In this document: one piece after another, positions 1 through 9,049 of the stretch
Position numbering within the stretch: position 1 is the stretch's first letter
Layout of the letters: each line of letters starts with the position of its first letter
Source of the DNA: Myxococcales bacterium
GTDB lineage: Bacteria > Myxococcota_A > Polyangia > Fen-1088
Direction of reading: 5' to 3'
Assembly: GCA_003142855.1 (NCBI GenBank)
Contig: PLNW01000149.1
Coordinates: 1-48,959, forward strand
DNA length: 48,959 nucleotides
Program-made: the position numbers and the translations under genes
Notes under the pieces: generated by a model
What the model was told of the DNA's origin: nothing
The model's input: only the letters and a program-made list of their open reading frames with translations
Database searches by the model: none

Positions 1-2094
1 ACCTCCGCTTCGGGCGGCACCACTGTTCTGCCAGGTCGGGTCCGAACCATCATTCCCCTCGATTTGGGCTGGCTGTTCAACAAGGGCGACGCGACCGGGG
101 CGGATCAGACGGCTTTCGCGGATTCCGGATGGAGCCCGGTGAACCTCCCACACGACTGGAGCGTCGAGGGGCCGTTCTCGCAAACTGCGCCGATGACCGG
201 CCGGGGAGGCTACCTGGCGTCGGGAATCGGTTGGTACCGAAAGCATTTCACTCTTCCCTCAACCGTCACCTCGGGTCAGCAAGTCTACATTGAATTCGAC
301 GGCGTCATGGCGCACGGCACTGTCACCATCAACGGCACTCAGCTCGGGAATCATCCCTACGGCTACGTGAGCTTCCGCTACGACATGACGAAGAGTATCA
401 AGTTCGGGGCGGAAAACGTCCTCTCGGTCAAGACCGACACCAGTTCGCAGCCCGCCTCACGCTACTACGCGGGCGCTGGAATCTACCGACACGCCCGCAT
501 CATCGCGACCGATCCGGTGCATGTCGATCAGTGGGCCACCTACGTCAGCACCAAGGGGGCGACGGCTGCGTCGGCGACTGTCCACGTGACAACCTCGGTG
601 GTCAATTCGGGCACTTCGTCTCAAAGCGTGAGCGTGCAGGGCATCCTCAGGGATCCCAGCGGGACCGCGCTGGCACCCGTCACAGCGACTGCTCAGAACA
701 TCGCCGCAGGCGCATCGGCCAGCTTCACATTCGACGTCCCGGTCACGAATCCCAAGCTGTGGGATCTCACCACTCCCAACATGTATCAGCTCGTAACCAA
801 TGTCCTGGTGGGCGCCACCGCGGTCGACGACGACGTGACTCCGGTCGGAATTCGGAGCCTCACATTCGACGGCACGACAGGCATGAATATCAATGGCAAG
901 AACGTGAAGCTCCAAGGCGTGTGCTTGCATCAAGACTACCACGGGCTTGGGCTGGCTGCTCCGCAGCGGGCAATCCAGCGACGGCTGGCGGCGCTCAAGG
1001 TCTTCGGGGTGAATGCCATCCGCACGGCCCACGATCCACCCAACCCGGACTTCCTCGATCTGTGCGACCGGATGGGCATTCTCGTCATGGATGAGTTCTT
1101 CGACGTTTGGGTCGGAAAGAAGTACCAGGACGTTGGCGATGACTCCGCTTACTTCAGCACCACCGCGACCAACCCCACCGGAATGCCCGCGGTGCCCGGG
1201 ACCGCCACTGGCGCACCCTGGTACCAGGTCGATGTGACCGGGATCGTCGCGCGGGATCGCAACCACCCCAGCATCGCCCTCTACAGCACCGGCAACGAGA
1301 TCCGCGATTCGCTCGGCACGCGAACTCCTATCCTGACCAAGATGGTCTCCATCTGTCACACGCTCGATCCCGACCGTGCTGTCACCCAGGCCCTCTTCCG
1401 GCCCTCCGATTCTGGTGACGTAACCGGAGCCACGAGAACCCTGGTCGACGTTTTCGGCGGCAACTACCGAGACAGCGAAGTCCTTACGGCCATGGGCATG
1501 GCACCTACGCGCGCCGGCTTGCTCACCGAGATGGGCACCGAACTGACCACCTGGGCCGAGATTACCAGCCACCCGCCGCTCACGGGCGAGTTCATGTGGA
1601 CCGGCGTTGACTATATGGGCGAGCACGATGGCGGATGGCCATCATTTGGAGGCAACGGAGCGCTGCTAGACGAAATGGGGACTCCCAGGACTCTCGCCTA
1701 CTCGTGGCAGACGACATGGGGGGCGCCCAAGACGACGCCGGCCGGCACGGGAGCGACGGCGGGCAAGGTGACGCTTACGGCCGATCACACCACGATAACG
1801 ACCGACGTGAACGACGTCTCGTTCGTCAAGGCCGCGGTGACCACCGACACCACCATAACCTTCTCCATCACAGGTCCCGGAACCATCATAGCTGTGGACA
1901 GCGGCAGCATGGTCCAGGAATCGTTCCGCGGAAACACGCGCAACACCTTCGGCGGCCTGGCCTTTGCGATCGTCCAGGCGACCGGCACCGGAACCATCAC
2001 AGTGACGGCCAAGGCAGCGGGGCTCACCGACGGCACCGCGACTGTGACCGCTACCAGTGGCGCCTTTGTTCCGTGCTCTGGAACCTGCGACTAG
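1..2094 (+). CDS. Glycoside hydrolase family 2 protein (beta-galactosidase-like), 5' end outside window
   Basis: The reading frame is open from base 1, so the gene begins upstream; the TTG at 64 is internal. The first visible residues (TSASGG) look like the end of a Gly/Thr linker as in neighbouring exoenzymes. GH2 order is clear: sugar-binding jelly roll (PHDWSVEG near fragment residue 50, SRYYAGAGIYRH), Ig-like sandwich, then a TIM barrel with GVNAIRTAHDPPNPDFLDLC. The likely acid/base is Glu433 of the fragment (TGNE) and the likely nucleophile Glu510 (LLTEMG), followed by GEFMWTGVDYMGE. A C-terminal Ig-like domain (about residues 580-690) matches those of DUF4982-type GH2 enzymes. Substrate is probably a beta-galactoside or related side chain, inferred from the family. 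The stop codon overlaps that of the convergent GH59 gene. Confidence 0.88.
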   Translation, partial: TSASGGTTVLPGRVRTIIPLDLGWLFNKGDATGADQTAFADSGWSPVNLPHDWSVEGPFSQTAPMTGRGGYLASGIGWYRKHFTLPSTVTSGQQVYIEFDGVMAHGTVTINGTQLGNHPYGYVSFRYDMTKSIKFGAENVLSVKTDTSSQPASRYYAGAGIYRHARIIATDPVHVDQWATYVSTKGATAASATVHVTTSVVNSGTSSQSVSVQGILRDPSGTALAPVTATAQNIAAGASASFTFDVPVTNPKLWDLTTPNMYQLVTNVLVGATAVDDDVTPVGIRSLTFDGTTGMNINGKNVKLQGVCLHQDYHGLGLAAPQRAIQRRLAALKVFGVNAIRTAHDPPNPDFLDLCDRMGILVMDEFFDVWVGKKYQDVGDDSAYFSTTATNPTGMPAVPGTATGAPWYQVDVTGIVARDRNHPSIALYSTGNEIRDSLGTRTPILTKMVSICHTLDPDRAVTQALFRPSDSGDVTGATRTLVDVFGGNYRDSEVLTAMGMAPTRAGLLTEMGTELTTWAEITSHPPLTGEFMWTGVDYMGEHDGGWPSFGGNGALLDEMGTPRTLAYSWQTTWGAPKTTPAGTGATAGKVTLTADHTTITTDVNDVSFVKAAVTTDTTITFSITGPGTIIAVDSGSMVQESFRGNTRNTFGGLAFAIVQATGTGTITVTAKAAGLTDGTATVTATSGAFVPCSGTCD
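2091..2094. other. Overlapping convergent stop codons (CTAG)
   Basis: The palindrome CTAG supplies TAG to the plus-strand GH2 gene (2092-2094) and TAG to the minus-strand GH59 gene (2093-2091). There is no room for an intergenic terminator, so any terminator lies inside the opposite coding region. Confidence 0.9.
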
Positions 2095-4715
2095 AGCGCC
2101 GAACGATTGCGACGACGGCGGAGGATCGCTGTCGCGGCAAGGCTGGCGAGCAGTAGCCATCCCACTCTGCCGTCGTTGTCGCCGCTACGGCCCACGCCGT
2201 ACGAGCAGCCGGAGGCCGAGGCCCTCGTGATTCCTGTGCTGCCCTGCACACTGGATCCACCGTGACCGGCCGCGCCGGTGTCTCCAGCCGCGCCGGTAAT
2301 TCCGCCAACACCAGTGTCTCCTGCAACGCCGATGATTCCGCCCGTGTCCGCGTTCCCGGCCGCGCCGGTCATTCCGCCCGTTTCCGGGTTTCCGGCCGCG
2401 CCCATGGTTCCGCCCACGTCCGTGTTGCCGGCCACGCCGCTAGTTCCGCCCGTGGCGGTGCTCCCGCCAGCGCCGTTGCTGCCCCCTAGGCTCGTGGCAC
2501 CACCGATGGCGATGCTTCCTCCAGTGCCGATGCTTCCTCCAGCGCGGCTGCCGCCGGTTGCAGGGACCCCGCCCGCGCGGGTGCTTCCGCCCGCGCCTGC
2601 GCCTCCGCCGGTGCCTGGCACACCACCGGCTCCACCAGAACCGCCGGCTCCGCCCGTGCCCGTGCTTCCGCCTGCGCCGCCATCGGGCGGGCTTTGGCCG
2701 TCCTGGGGAAAGACCGTCGGAGCAGGCTTGGTTCCATTCACCGTGTTGACGATCAGGTTGTCGAACAGCGCCGTCGTCTTCGCGGCGGTACCGAGCCCGA
2801 CGTTGCCCTTGGAGTACTTGCTGTCCGTAGCCGTCAGCACCTGGGTGCCGTCAACCAAGCCTTTGATAGAAGTTCCCTGGAAGACCAGCTTCATGTTATG
2901 CCAGCTGCCCGCGGCCAACGTGGCCTGTCCGGTCGCCAGCGTTGTCGCGGTGGAGGACGATGTGGTCGATGCATAGAGAGCGCAAGCTCCGGTCGGAGTC
3001 ATGGTCATGCTGTAGGCGTTTGGACTTGTGCCGTAGCCGGTTCCCGTCGAACTGATACGCCCCAACAGCGACGCCCAACCCGAGGTTGTCTCTATAGAAA
3101 CGTCTGCGCTGACTTCATAGTCCGTCCAGGCTGTATTGCCCACAATGGTGTATGGATTGGTTTCCGGAGCCCAGCTCTGCGCTGGCTGACTGATGACCTG
3201 TCGCAAACACTGTCCCGTCCCGTCAGGCCGCTTGTAGAGTTCGAACCCACCCGCGATGTCGTCGTGGTAGTACGGCCGATAGCCGACCGAGTTGAAGTCA
3301 GCATAGTGGTCGTATGTCTCGTAATAGGGCATGGGGAAATTCGCCGCCGCCGGTGGCGTGGCCGCACCCTTCTGCTGTCCCGTGGTCGTGCTGATCGAAT
3401 AGATGGAGTTCGCATCAAGTGAAATCGCGAACGACCCATTGACCGGGGTGACACTGGCCAGTTTTTCGAACTGGGTGGTCGCATTGCTGCGCCACACGGA
3501 TACACTGCCGGTGGAAAGGCCGCCTGTGACGTTGAACGTGATGTTCTGCGCCGCTTTCGCGCCCGAGGTCTGCGCAATGACACTGTAGTCTCCGCCACTG
3601 GGAGCTATCATCGTCACGTAGTTGCCACCACCCGAGAAGCTGCCAGATGCGCCGTCCAGGTACTTCCAGCCGACCTTGGTGAACTGGCCCACGTGGGCAT
3701 AGCCCCACAACGCTGGATTGATTGTATAGTTGCCACTCCAGGGAGAGCTCGCAACGGCCATGGTGTCGTCGTAAAACGGCTCATTCGAGTAGAAGGCGGT
3801 GATGAGGTACCAGTATATGGTCTTGGTGATCTTGCTGTTGACGTAGTTGAAGTTGAATGCGCCGACAATGTCTAGTGCGCACTGAAACCCATGTTCATAC
3901 ACATGCTCTTCGGTGTCCCAGATTGGTTTGCCAATGGCTATGACGTTCGCAGGCGGTGGCGTTCCCTTTGTGCTGCCAAATGACGACGTGGTGTGGCTGC
4001 CGATGGCGTAGACCGCGGCCTTCAAGGTGGCGTCGGTGTTCATTCCGGTGGCCCAGGTCCAGCTGGTGGCCCCCCAGTTGTCGAAAGCATGGATGCCCAC
4101 GTTGGTGAGGTTGTTGCTGTTCAGAGTGGTGCGAAACGTCTTCACCCAACTGGTGTTGTCGCCCTTTTCGTTTCGGCACCCGACGTAGTCGATATCCAGG
4201 CCATGGGCAGACTTCGCGCCCATGATCCACTTGGACAGGTAGTCGGCCGTGTCCTGCGACCAGAAGTTGCCATTGCCAAGCCACGCCGGAGCCGACCACG
4301 CCGTGGCATCCAGTACGATGGCTGGGTTTCTCTGTCTGGCCTGTTCCATGAGCCACCACTCGTAGCCACGGTAGTAGTTTTCATCCGTCTTGGTGTGCAT
4401 GTGGCTCAGCTCGGAACCCTGGGTCGAGTTCCCATCGCCACCTATCTCGACATACAGTTCTTGCAGGCCCGCTCCGTAGTTCGGCTTGAAGAGGTAGTCG
4501 AGAATCTGCGTGCGCTGGGGCTCGACGTAGTCAATCAGGAGAGGGGAGGTTCCACCGCCACCGGTCACAGCGCCGATTCCGTCATAGGTCCGGCCGGTGC
4601 CGGCGCCATCAATCGTGATGGTCTGGGCAAAAGCGTCAGCATCTGCGCTCAAGAGCCCCGCAGTGAAGGCAGCGACGAGAAGAACAAGTCGAACACGCGT
4701 CGTGGCTATGCTCAT
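2091..4715 (-). CDS. GH59 galactosylceramidase-like exoenzyme with Gly-rich stalk and MYXO-CTERM-like anchor
   Basis: About 874 residues. The ATG at 4715 is preferred to the ATG at 4724 because AAGGA lies about 8 bases before it, whereas the upstream ATG directly abuts that motif. Residues 1-30 are a signal peptide (mature start near QTITIDG). Residues 31-440 match GH59: RTYDGIGAVTGGGG, FKPNYGAGLQELYVEIGGDG, probable acid/base Glu183 (CRNEKG) and probable nucleophile Glu269 (IWDTEEH). A concanavalin-like C-terminal sandwich follows (about 470-670), then roughly 150 residues of Gly/Thr/Ala-rich stalk. The C-terminus has Cys, a hydrophobic stretch (WLLLASLAATAIL) and RRRRN, like MYXO-CTERM sorting signals. 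GH59 enzymes release beta-galactose from galactolipids or galactans; the bacterial substrate is not established here. Confidence 0.87.
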   Translation of the reverse strand: MSIATTRVRLVLLVAAFTAGLLSADADAFAQTITIDGAGTGRTYDGIGAVTGGGGTSPLLIDYVEPQRTQILDYLFKPNYGAGLQELYVEIGGDGNSTQGSELSHMHTKTDENYYRGYEWWLMEQARQRNPAIVLDATAWSAPAWLGNGNFWSQDTADYLSKWIMGAKSAHGLDIDYVGCRNEKGDNTSWVKTFRTTLNSNNLTNVGIHAFDNWGATSWTWATGMNTDATLKAAVYAIGSHTTSSFGSTKGTPPPANVIAIGKPIWDTEEHVYEHGFQCALDIVGAFNFNYVNSKITKTIYWYLITAFYSNEPFYDDTMAVASSPWSGNYTINPALWGYAHVGQFTKVGWKYLDGASGSFSGGGNYVTMIAPSGGDYSVIAQTSGAKAAQNITFNVTGGLSTGSVSVWRSNATTQFEKLASVTPVNGSFAISLDANSIYSISTTTGQQKGAATPPAAANFPMPYYETYDHYADFNSVGYRPYYHDDIAGGFELYKRPDGTGQCLRQVISQPAQSWAPETNPYTIVGNTAWTDYEVSADVSIETTSGWASLLGRISSTGTGYGTSPNAYSMTMTPTGACALYASTTSSSTATTLATGQATLAAGSWHNMKLVFQGTSIKGLVDGTQVLTATDSKYSKGNVGLGTAAKTTALFDNLIVNTVNGTKPAPTVFPQDGQSPPDGGAGGSTGTGGAGGSGGAGGVPGTGGGAGAGGSTRAGGVPATGGSRAGGSIGTGGSIAIGGATSLGGSNGAGGSTATGGTSGVAGNTDVGGTMGAAGNPETGGMTGAAGNADTGGIIGVAGDTGVGGITGAAGDTGAAGHGGSSVQGSTGITRASASGCSYGVGRSGDNDGRVGWLLLASLAATAILRRRRNRSAL

Positions 4716-4900
4716 GAACAACATCCTTTCGGGGCGCCTGCATAAGTCTAGGGCGCGCCCGCGCTCGTAGCTTCACAAAGAACTCGCCTCTCCGACGGAT
4801 CTGCGAAATGCCGCTACGTCCAAAATTCCAGCGAGTCGAAGATTCTTGGACCCATTTCCCCCAGCCGACTCCCCTTGCGGCGGCTCGGTCGATTCGCTCG

Positions 4901-5443
4901 CTACTTGCCGGTGGCGGACAGGGCGTCCAGTGCGGCCAACACCTGGCGACTGTGCACGGCGGGCTTCACGTCGGCAAACACCTGCGCGATCTTGCCCTGG
5001 GGATCGATGATGAAAGTGTGGCGCGCGGACAGCTTGGTCACCAGCAGGTTGGTGAGCGATCCGTAGGCCGCCGACACCTTCTTGTCTGTGTCTGCCAGGA
5101 GCTTGAAGGTCAGCCCCTCCTGGGTGCAGAACTCCTGGTGTGAATCCACGCTGTCCACGCTCACGCCCAGCACGACGGCCTTGCGTTTGGTGTACTCGGG
5201 TTGATCCATGGCGAAATTGTGCGCTTCGATGCTGCAGCCCGGGGTCCTGTCCTTGGGATAGAAGTACAGGACCACCCAGGTGCCGTGCAGCGCCGAAAGT
5301 TGCACCTTGCTGCCGTCGTGCGCTGGCAGCGTGAAATCCGGTGCCGGGCTTCCCACCACCGGCATTGCCGTGGCCCGAGCCATACGAGGCCAGGAGACCA
5401 GAACCATGGTTGCCGCGGCGAAGATCCCAGAGTATGTGTTCAT
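4901..5443 (-). CDS. Exported peroxiredoxin, BCP/PrxQ-like
   Basis: About 180 residues, a thioredoxin-fold thiol peroxidase of the AhpC/TSA family. ATG at 5443 is chosen with a GGGG motif 6 bases upstream; a TTG at 5455 is an alternative. Residues 1-26 form a hydrophobic signal-like segment ending ATA, absent from cytoplasmic BCP, so export is likely. Key motifs are GSPAPDFTLP, YFYPKDRTPGC with peroxidatic Cys70, and GVSVDSVDSH. The C+5 position used by many PrxQ proteins as resolving Cys is His; the only other Cys is Cys106. It may act as a 1-Cys enzyme or use Cys106. It would reduce peroxides in the periplasm; its electron donor is unknown. It is a single gene between two exoenzyme genes. 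Confidence 0.88.
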   Translation of the reverse strand: MNTYSGIFAAATMVLVSWPRMARATAMPVVGSPAPDFTLPAHDGSKVQLSALHGTWVVLYFYPKDRTPGCSIEAHNFAMDQPEYTKRKAVVLGVSVDSVDSHQEFCTQEGLTFKLLADTDKKVSAAYGSLTNLLVTKLSARHTFIIDPQGKIAQVFADVKPAVHSRQVLAALDALSATGK

Positions 5444-5622
5444 GGAGCGCCCCAACCGTTCCTAGCTTTTTGATGTCGGCGTCCGGAATTGGCTTCGTCC
5501 CTTTGCAACGCAAGAAGTGCCTATGAGCGCTTGCCGGCGCCAAGCCGGTATACAATCATCGCCGTCGTCGCAACGCAGCGTCGCGGATTCTTGAGCCGAA
5601 GATTTTCAAGGAGCCACTACCT

Positions 5623-7329
5623 ATGACGATGTCAATTCATGACCAGAACGAGAAGTCGATTCACAACCTTCGCGGCCAGGGGCCTTTTCGCCACCTCCTC
5701 TTCGCCATGATTGCAGTGGCACCTCTGGGCCTGGGCTGCAGCCTGTCAGGCAACTCTGGGACACCACAAGCAGGTAGTGGCCCTGCCTCCGCAGGGGCGG
5801 GTGGAAACAGCCAGAACACGGGCGGCGTGGTTTCGCAGGCCGGCCAGAACACGGGCGGTGTGGTTCAGCAGGGCGGCCAGAACACTGGCGGCGTCGTTGC
5901 GCAAGGCGGCTCGGAAACCGGTGGTGTGGTTCAGCAGGGCGGCTCAGAAACCGGCGGTGTGGTTCAGCAGGGCGGCTCGGAAACTGGCGGTGTGGTTCAG
6001 CAGGGCGGCTCGGTCGTAACAGGTGGCTCCGTCCCCAAGGGCGGCACCACCACGGCAGGCGGCTCTCTCGCTCCAGGCGGCTCGGTCGTAACAGGTGGCT
6101 CCGTCCCCAAGGGCGGCACCACCACGGCAGGCGGCTCTCTCGCTCCAGGCGGCTCGGTCGTAGCGGGCGGTTCCACTTCCAAGGGCGGCACCACAACCGC
6201 CGGTAGCTCAGGCGGAACCATTCCCAGCAGCGGCGGGCAAACCGGCTCGACAGGCTCTGGGGTCTGCCCCGCCGTCGGTACGCCTCCCACTCCAGACACC
6301 ACGACACGCGCCAAGTGCACCGGCAGCGGATCGGCCGGCATTACCTGCCATTTTGGTGGCAGCATTGGCAACTACGACGTCTCCTTCAATCTCGGTGGTA
6401 CAGCCGCCGGTCAGACCATTGTGCAAGCTGAACACTTGCGTGAGATGCTGGCCGCCTCAGTCACGGTGGCGGGCACCGCCGTGGCCCCGATAGTGACCAC
6501 CGCTGGCCAAAAAGCCCTCTCCTCCATGACGGTCAATGTCCGCGATCCAGAGGGACAACCCGAGTGGTCGCAGGCATCGAACGGAACCCCTGGGTTGGAC
6601 ATGTACTTCATTGGAGCCAATCCCCAGCTGGATTCCATCGCCTACGCGCCGACCACCAGTGCCGTTGTCATGTACATCCTGACCGATTCGACCGGGTGCG
6701 ACCAAGAGGGCCCGGGCACCGCAGGATGGGGCCAATGGTTGCCGCAATTCTTCGGCTATGGTCTTTCCGTGGCGAACTACGGCAATTCCGGTGCGCTGTC
6801 GGAATGCTCGCCCACAACCACCCCTTGCAGGACCGACGCGCCCTACTACAGCTTCTACGACGACCCCAAGATGTGGCCGACAGTCAAGCCTCTCATCAAG
6901 GCCGGGGACGTCGTCCTGATCGAATTCGCCCACAACGACAAGAACACGCCGCAGGCTGCGTACGAAAAGAACCTGACGACCTACATCACGGAAACAAGGG
7001 CCAAGGGAGCCATCCCGGTGCTTGCGACCCCCATCCCACGCAACAACTGGTCTGGCACCACAATGAGTGCCACCTTCGTCAATGATCCCGGCGTGGATCT
7101 TCTTGCGAGCATCAAGAGTGTCGGCGCAACGAACAATGTTCCGGTCATTGATATCAACGCTGTGGTCGTCGCGGCCTTTAGCGCCAAAGGCAAAGCTACG
7201 GTAACGGCAAACTACTACGCAGACCCGACCACCCACCTGAGCACAGTGGGAGCCAACTTCGTGGCCGCGCTTATTCGCGACGAGATCAAGAGGCTCAACA
7301 TTTATCCGCTGGTCTGTTTCCTCCGCTAG
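5623..7329 (+). CDS. GGT-linker lipoprotein with CE12-like SGNH esterase domain
   Basis: 568 residues, ATG at 5623 with AAGGAG 9 bases upstream. The N-terminus has a hydrophobic segment and an imperfect lipobox (LGLGC). Residues about 60-220 are low-complexity: 11-residue GGSETGGVVQQ units, then two exact 24-residue units. Next is a beta-sandwich-like region (about 225-345), then an SGNH hydrolase: DST with Ser356, NYGNSGA, EFAHND, and DPTTH with His538 before LSTVGA. This arrangement resembles rhamnogalacturonan acetylesterases (CE12), which deacetylate pectin. The Asp of the usual DxxH dyad is displaced by one residue (Asp534-x3-His538). A paralogue lies on the minus strand at 36964-38973. 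The substrate is inferred. Confidence 0.82.
   Translation: MTMSIHDQNEKSIHNLRGQGPFRHLLFAMIAVAPLGLGCSLSGNSGTPQAGSGPASAGAGGNSQNTGGVVSQAGQNTGGVVQQGGQNTGGVVAQGGSETGGVVQQGGSETGGVVQQGGSETGGVVQQGGSVVTGGSVPKGGTTTAGGSLAPGGSVVTGGSVPKGGTTTAGGSLAPGGSVVAGGSTSKGGTTTAGSSGGTIPSSGGQTGSTGSGVCPAVGTPPTPDTTTRAKCTGSGSAGITCHFGGSIGNYDVSFNLGGTAAGQTIVQAEHLREMLAASVTVAGTAVAPIVTTAGQKALSSMTVNVRDPEGQPEWSQASNGTPGLDMYFIGANPQLDSIAYAPTTSAVVMYILTDSTGCDQEGPGTAGWGQWLPQFFGYGLSVANYGNSGALSECSPTTTPCRTDAPYYSFYDDPKMWPTVKPLIKAGDVVLIEFAHNDKNTPQAAYEKNLTTYITETRAKGAIPVLATPIPRNNWSGTTMSATFVNDPGVDLLASIKSVGATNNVPVIDINAVVVAAFSAKGKATVTANYYADPTTHLSTVGANFVAALIRDEIKRLNIYPLVCFLR
5815..6006 (+). repeat. 33-bp tandem repeats coding GG(S/Q)xTGGVVxQ
   Basis: About six tandem 33-base units inside the stalk of the CE12-like lipoprotein. 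The last three (from about 5907) are nearly identical, each coding GGSETGGVVQQ. The earlier units are more diverged (QNTGGVVSQAG, QNTGGVVAQ). Confidence 0.85.
6004..6210 (+). repeat. 72-bp tandem repeats in the CE12-like stalk
   Basis: Two essentially identical 72-base units (6004-6075 and 6076-6147) code a 24-residue block starting GGSVVTGGSVPKGG. A third, diverged partial unit follows. The DNA identity suggests recent duplication. Confidence 0.85.
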
Positions 7330-7453
7330 GAGAAACCAGCCGATTGACCTCGGCGCCGCACCAGGATAGCTGGAGCAGCGCCGGGCGTGGATCCCTGTGC
7401 CTCGTCGCAGGATACCACTCGCAGTCCGCTCGTCTGACTCGTCTGCGCGGCTG

Positions 7454-7482
7454 TTCCCAAATTCCCGCGACAGTGTTACAAT
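7454..7482 (+). promoter_or_regulatory. Candidate sigma70-type promoter for the GH12 gene
   Basis: TTCCCA (7454-7459) and TACAAT (7477-7482) are separated by 17 bases and lie 56 bases before the GH12 start. The -10 is a 5/6 match to consensus and the -35 a 4/6 match. This is sequence resemblance only. Confidence 0.35.
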
Positions 7483-7538
7483 GTTTGGGTCCGAGCCCGC
7501 GCTAGTGCGCGTGACGTCAACCGCAAAGGGGTTCGATC

Positions 7539-8963
7539 ATGAAGTACGTGCGCCTCGTTGCCACAGGTCTGTCCCTGTCCTTCGTCCTGGTCGTCGCGTT
7601 CGCATCGAGCTGTTCCGAGCTGACCCCGGCACCCGCGGCCACGGGGGGCTCGTCTGGACAGGGAGGAGCCACGAGCAAAGGCGGCACGACCACAGTCGGC
7701 GGCATGACGAGTGCCGGCGGCACCATGATCGCGGGCGGTGCAATATCGACCGGTGGAAGTGCGTCGGGCAGTCTCACCGCTGCCGGAGGCACGACCGTGA
7801 CCGGAGGCATGACCAGCACGACCGAAGCTGCGACCACTGGAGGCAGCCCTAGCACAGGTGGAACGGCCGCCGCGGGTGGAAGCACGGCCACCGGGGGAGC
7901 ATCTTCCGATACCGGTGCCGATTCGCCCGACGGCGGAGAGGATGTGCCGGCAACGGGCGGCGTGGTCACTGGCGGCGGCACCTCGGAAACTGGGGGCACC
8001 GCTCAGCCGGGTGGAAATCCCAGTTCCAGCGGCACCACCAGCTCGGGCGGGACGACGGCCACGGGTGGCACCGACAGTTCCGGCGGAACCACCAACTTGG
8101 GCGGAACCTCCAGCGCGGGTGGCACCTCCAACTGGGGCGGAACCACCAGCTCGGGCGGAACCACCAGCTCGGGCGGAACCACCAGCTCGGGCGGAACCAC
8201 CAACTCAGGCGGAACCACCAGCGCAGGCGGCACCTCCAGTTCGGGCGGCACCATCGGCCCCGTCACCACCAACTGTCCAGGAGCCGCGCCCGCGGGCATC
8301 ACTACTTCCTGGTGCTCCTGCGCCACGAACGGTAGTACGAACAGCGGCGGCTACACCTACTTCAACAACGTCTGGGGATTCGGCCCGGGTCCCCAGTGCA
8401 TCTGGGCCACCACGACAAACAAGTGGGGCGTGGCGGCCAATCATCCTACCACCTCCAATATAAAGTCCTATCCCAACATCTCGTCGTTTCCCCAAAAGGC
8501 CATCAACGCAATCAACAGCTGCACCAGTGCCTTCGACGTGACTGTGCCCAGCAGTGGATCCTGGGAAACCACCTACGACATTTTCGTCGGAGGCAACGGT
8601 CCAGCGAGTGTCGAAATCATGCTGTGGATGAACAAGAATGGGCCTGTGCAGCCGATCGCATCTGTCACCGGCCCGTCCGGTCCGGTGGCGGACCAGACCA
8701 ACGTGTCAGTGGGCGGCCATACCTGGAACGTCTATTCCGGCAACAGCGGTGGCGACATAGTTACCTTCGTGCGCACCAGCAACACCAACTCGGGCAGCGT
8801 GAACATAAAGGACATCCTGACCTGGCTCACGGGCAATCACACCGCCCACGGGGTGTTCACCTCCAGTTGGACACTCGATCTGGTGCAGTTCGGCTTCGAG
8901 ATCACCTCGGACGGATCTACCCAGGCCTTCGTGACCAACAGCTACTCGGTCACATCGAACTAA
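7539..8963 (+). CDS. GGT-linker lipoprotein with GH12 endoglucanase/xyloglucanase domain
   Basis: 474 residues, ATG at 7539 with AAAGGGG just upstream. A hydrophobic signal runs to a Cys in FASSCSEL, a weak lipobox with Ser at -1 and -2. Residues about 35-240 are a GGT/GGS stalk that becomes exact TTSSGG hexapeptides. The last 230 residues are a GH12 beta-jelly roll: NVWGFGPGPQCIW, NISSFPQKAINAINSC, YDIFVGG, nucleophile Glu359 (EIMLWMNKNG) and acid/base Glu454 (VQFGFEI). GH12 enzymes hydrolyse beta-1,4-glucans or xyloglucan with retention. The stalk would hold the domain away from the outer membrane if the protein is surface exposed, which is inferred. Confidence 0.9.
   Translation: MKYVRLVATGLSLSFVLVVAFASSCSELTPAPAATGGSSGQGGATSKGGTTTVGGMTSAGGTMIAGGAISTGGSASGSLTAAGGTTVTGGMTSTTEAATTGGSPSTGGTAAAGGSTATGGASSDTGADSPDGGEDVPATGGVVTGGGTSETGGTAQPGGNPSSSGTTSSGGTTATGGTDSSGGTTNLGGTSSAGGTSNWGGTTSSGGTTSSGGTTSSGGTTNSGGTTSAGGTSSSGGTIGPVTTNCPGAAPAGITTSWCSCATNGSTNSGGYTYFNNVWGFGPGPQCIWATTTNKWGVAANHPTTSNIKSYPNISSFPQKAINAINSCTSAFDVTVPSSGSWETTYDIFVGGNGPASVEIMLWMNKNGPVQPIASVTGPSGPVADQTNVSVGGHTWNVYSGNSGGDIVTFVRTSNTNSGSVNIKDILTWLTGNHTAHGVFTSSWTLDLVQFGFEITSDGSTQAFVTNSYSVTSN
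8142..8231 (+). repeat. 18-bp tandem repeats coding (TTSSGG)n
   Basis: Three identical 18-base units (8142-8195) and two variants code the TTSSGG stalk of the GH12 lipoprotein. The period and coded consensus match the TTSAGG array in the GH26 gene at 41405-41670. Confidence 0.88.
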
Positions 8964-8967
8964 CCTG

Positions 8968-8988
8968 GCAGCCTGCCGTCCGGGCTGC
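8968..8988 (+). terminator. Possible hairpin after the GH12 gene
   Basis: GCAGCC (8968-8973) and GGCTGC (8983-8988) can form a 6-bp stem a few bases after the GH12 stop. There is no T-run, so it is at best a weak terminator or mRNA 3' stabiliser. Confidence 0.3.
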
Positions 8989-9049
8989 TCACTTGCTGGA
9001 TTTGTGCGACAATGCCGCTGATGTCGTCTTGGACACCACTGGTCCAACC

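Noticed and set aside
2091..2700. Gly-rich stalks taken as PE_PGRS-like or collagen proteins
   Set aside because: No PE domain and no strict Gly-X-Y pattern; the context of a GH59 enzyme and C-terminal anchor shows a linker.
8396..9049. Extension of the histidine kinase upstream into GH12
   Set aside because: That part overlaps the GH12 catalytic domain in another frame and has no domain features; a start at 9050 or 9095 places the first transmembrane helix correctly.
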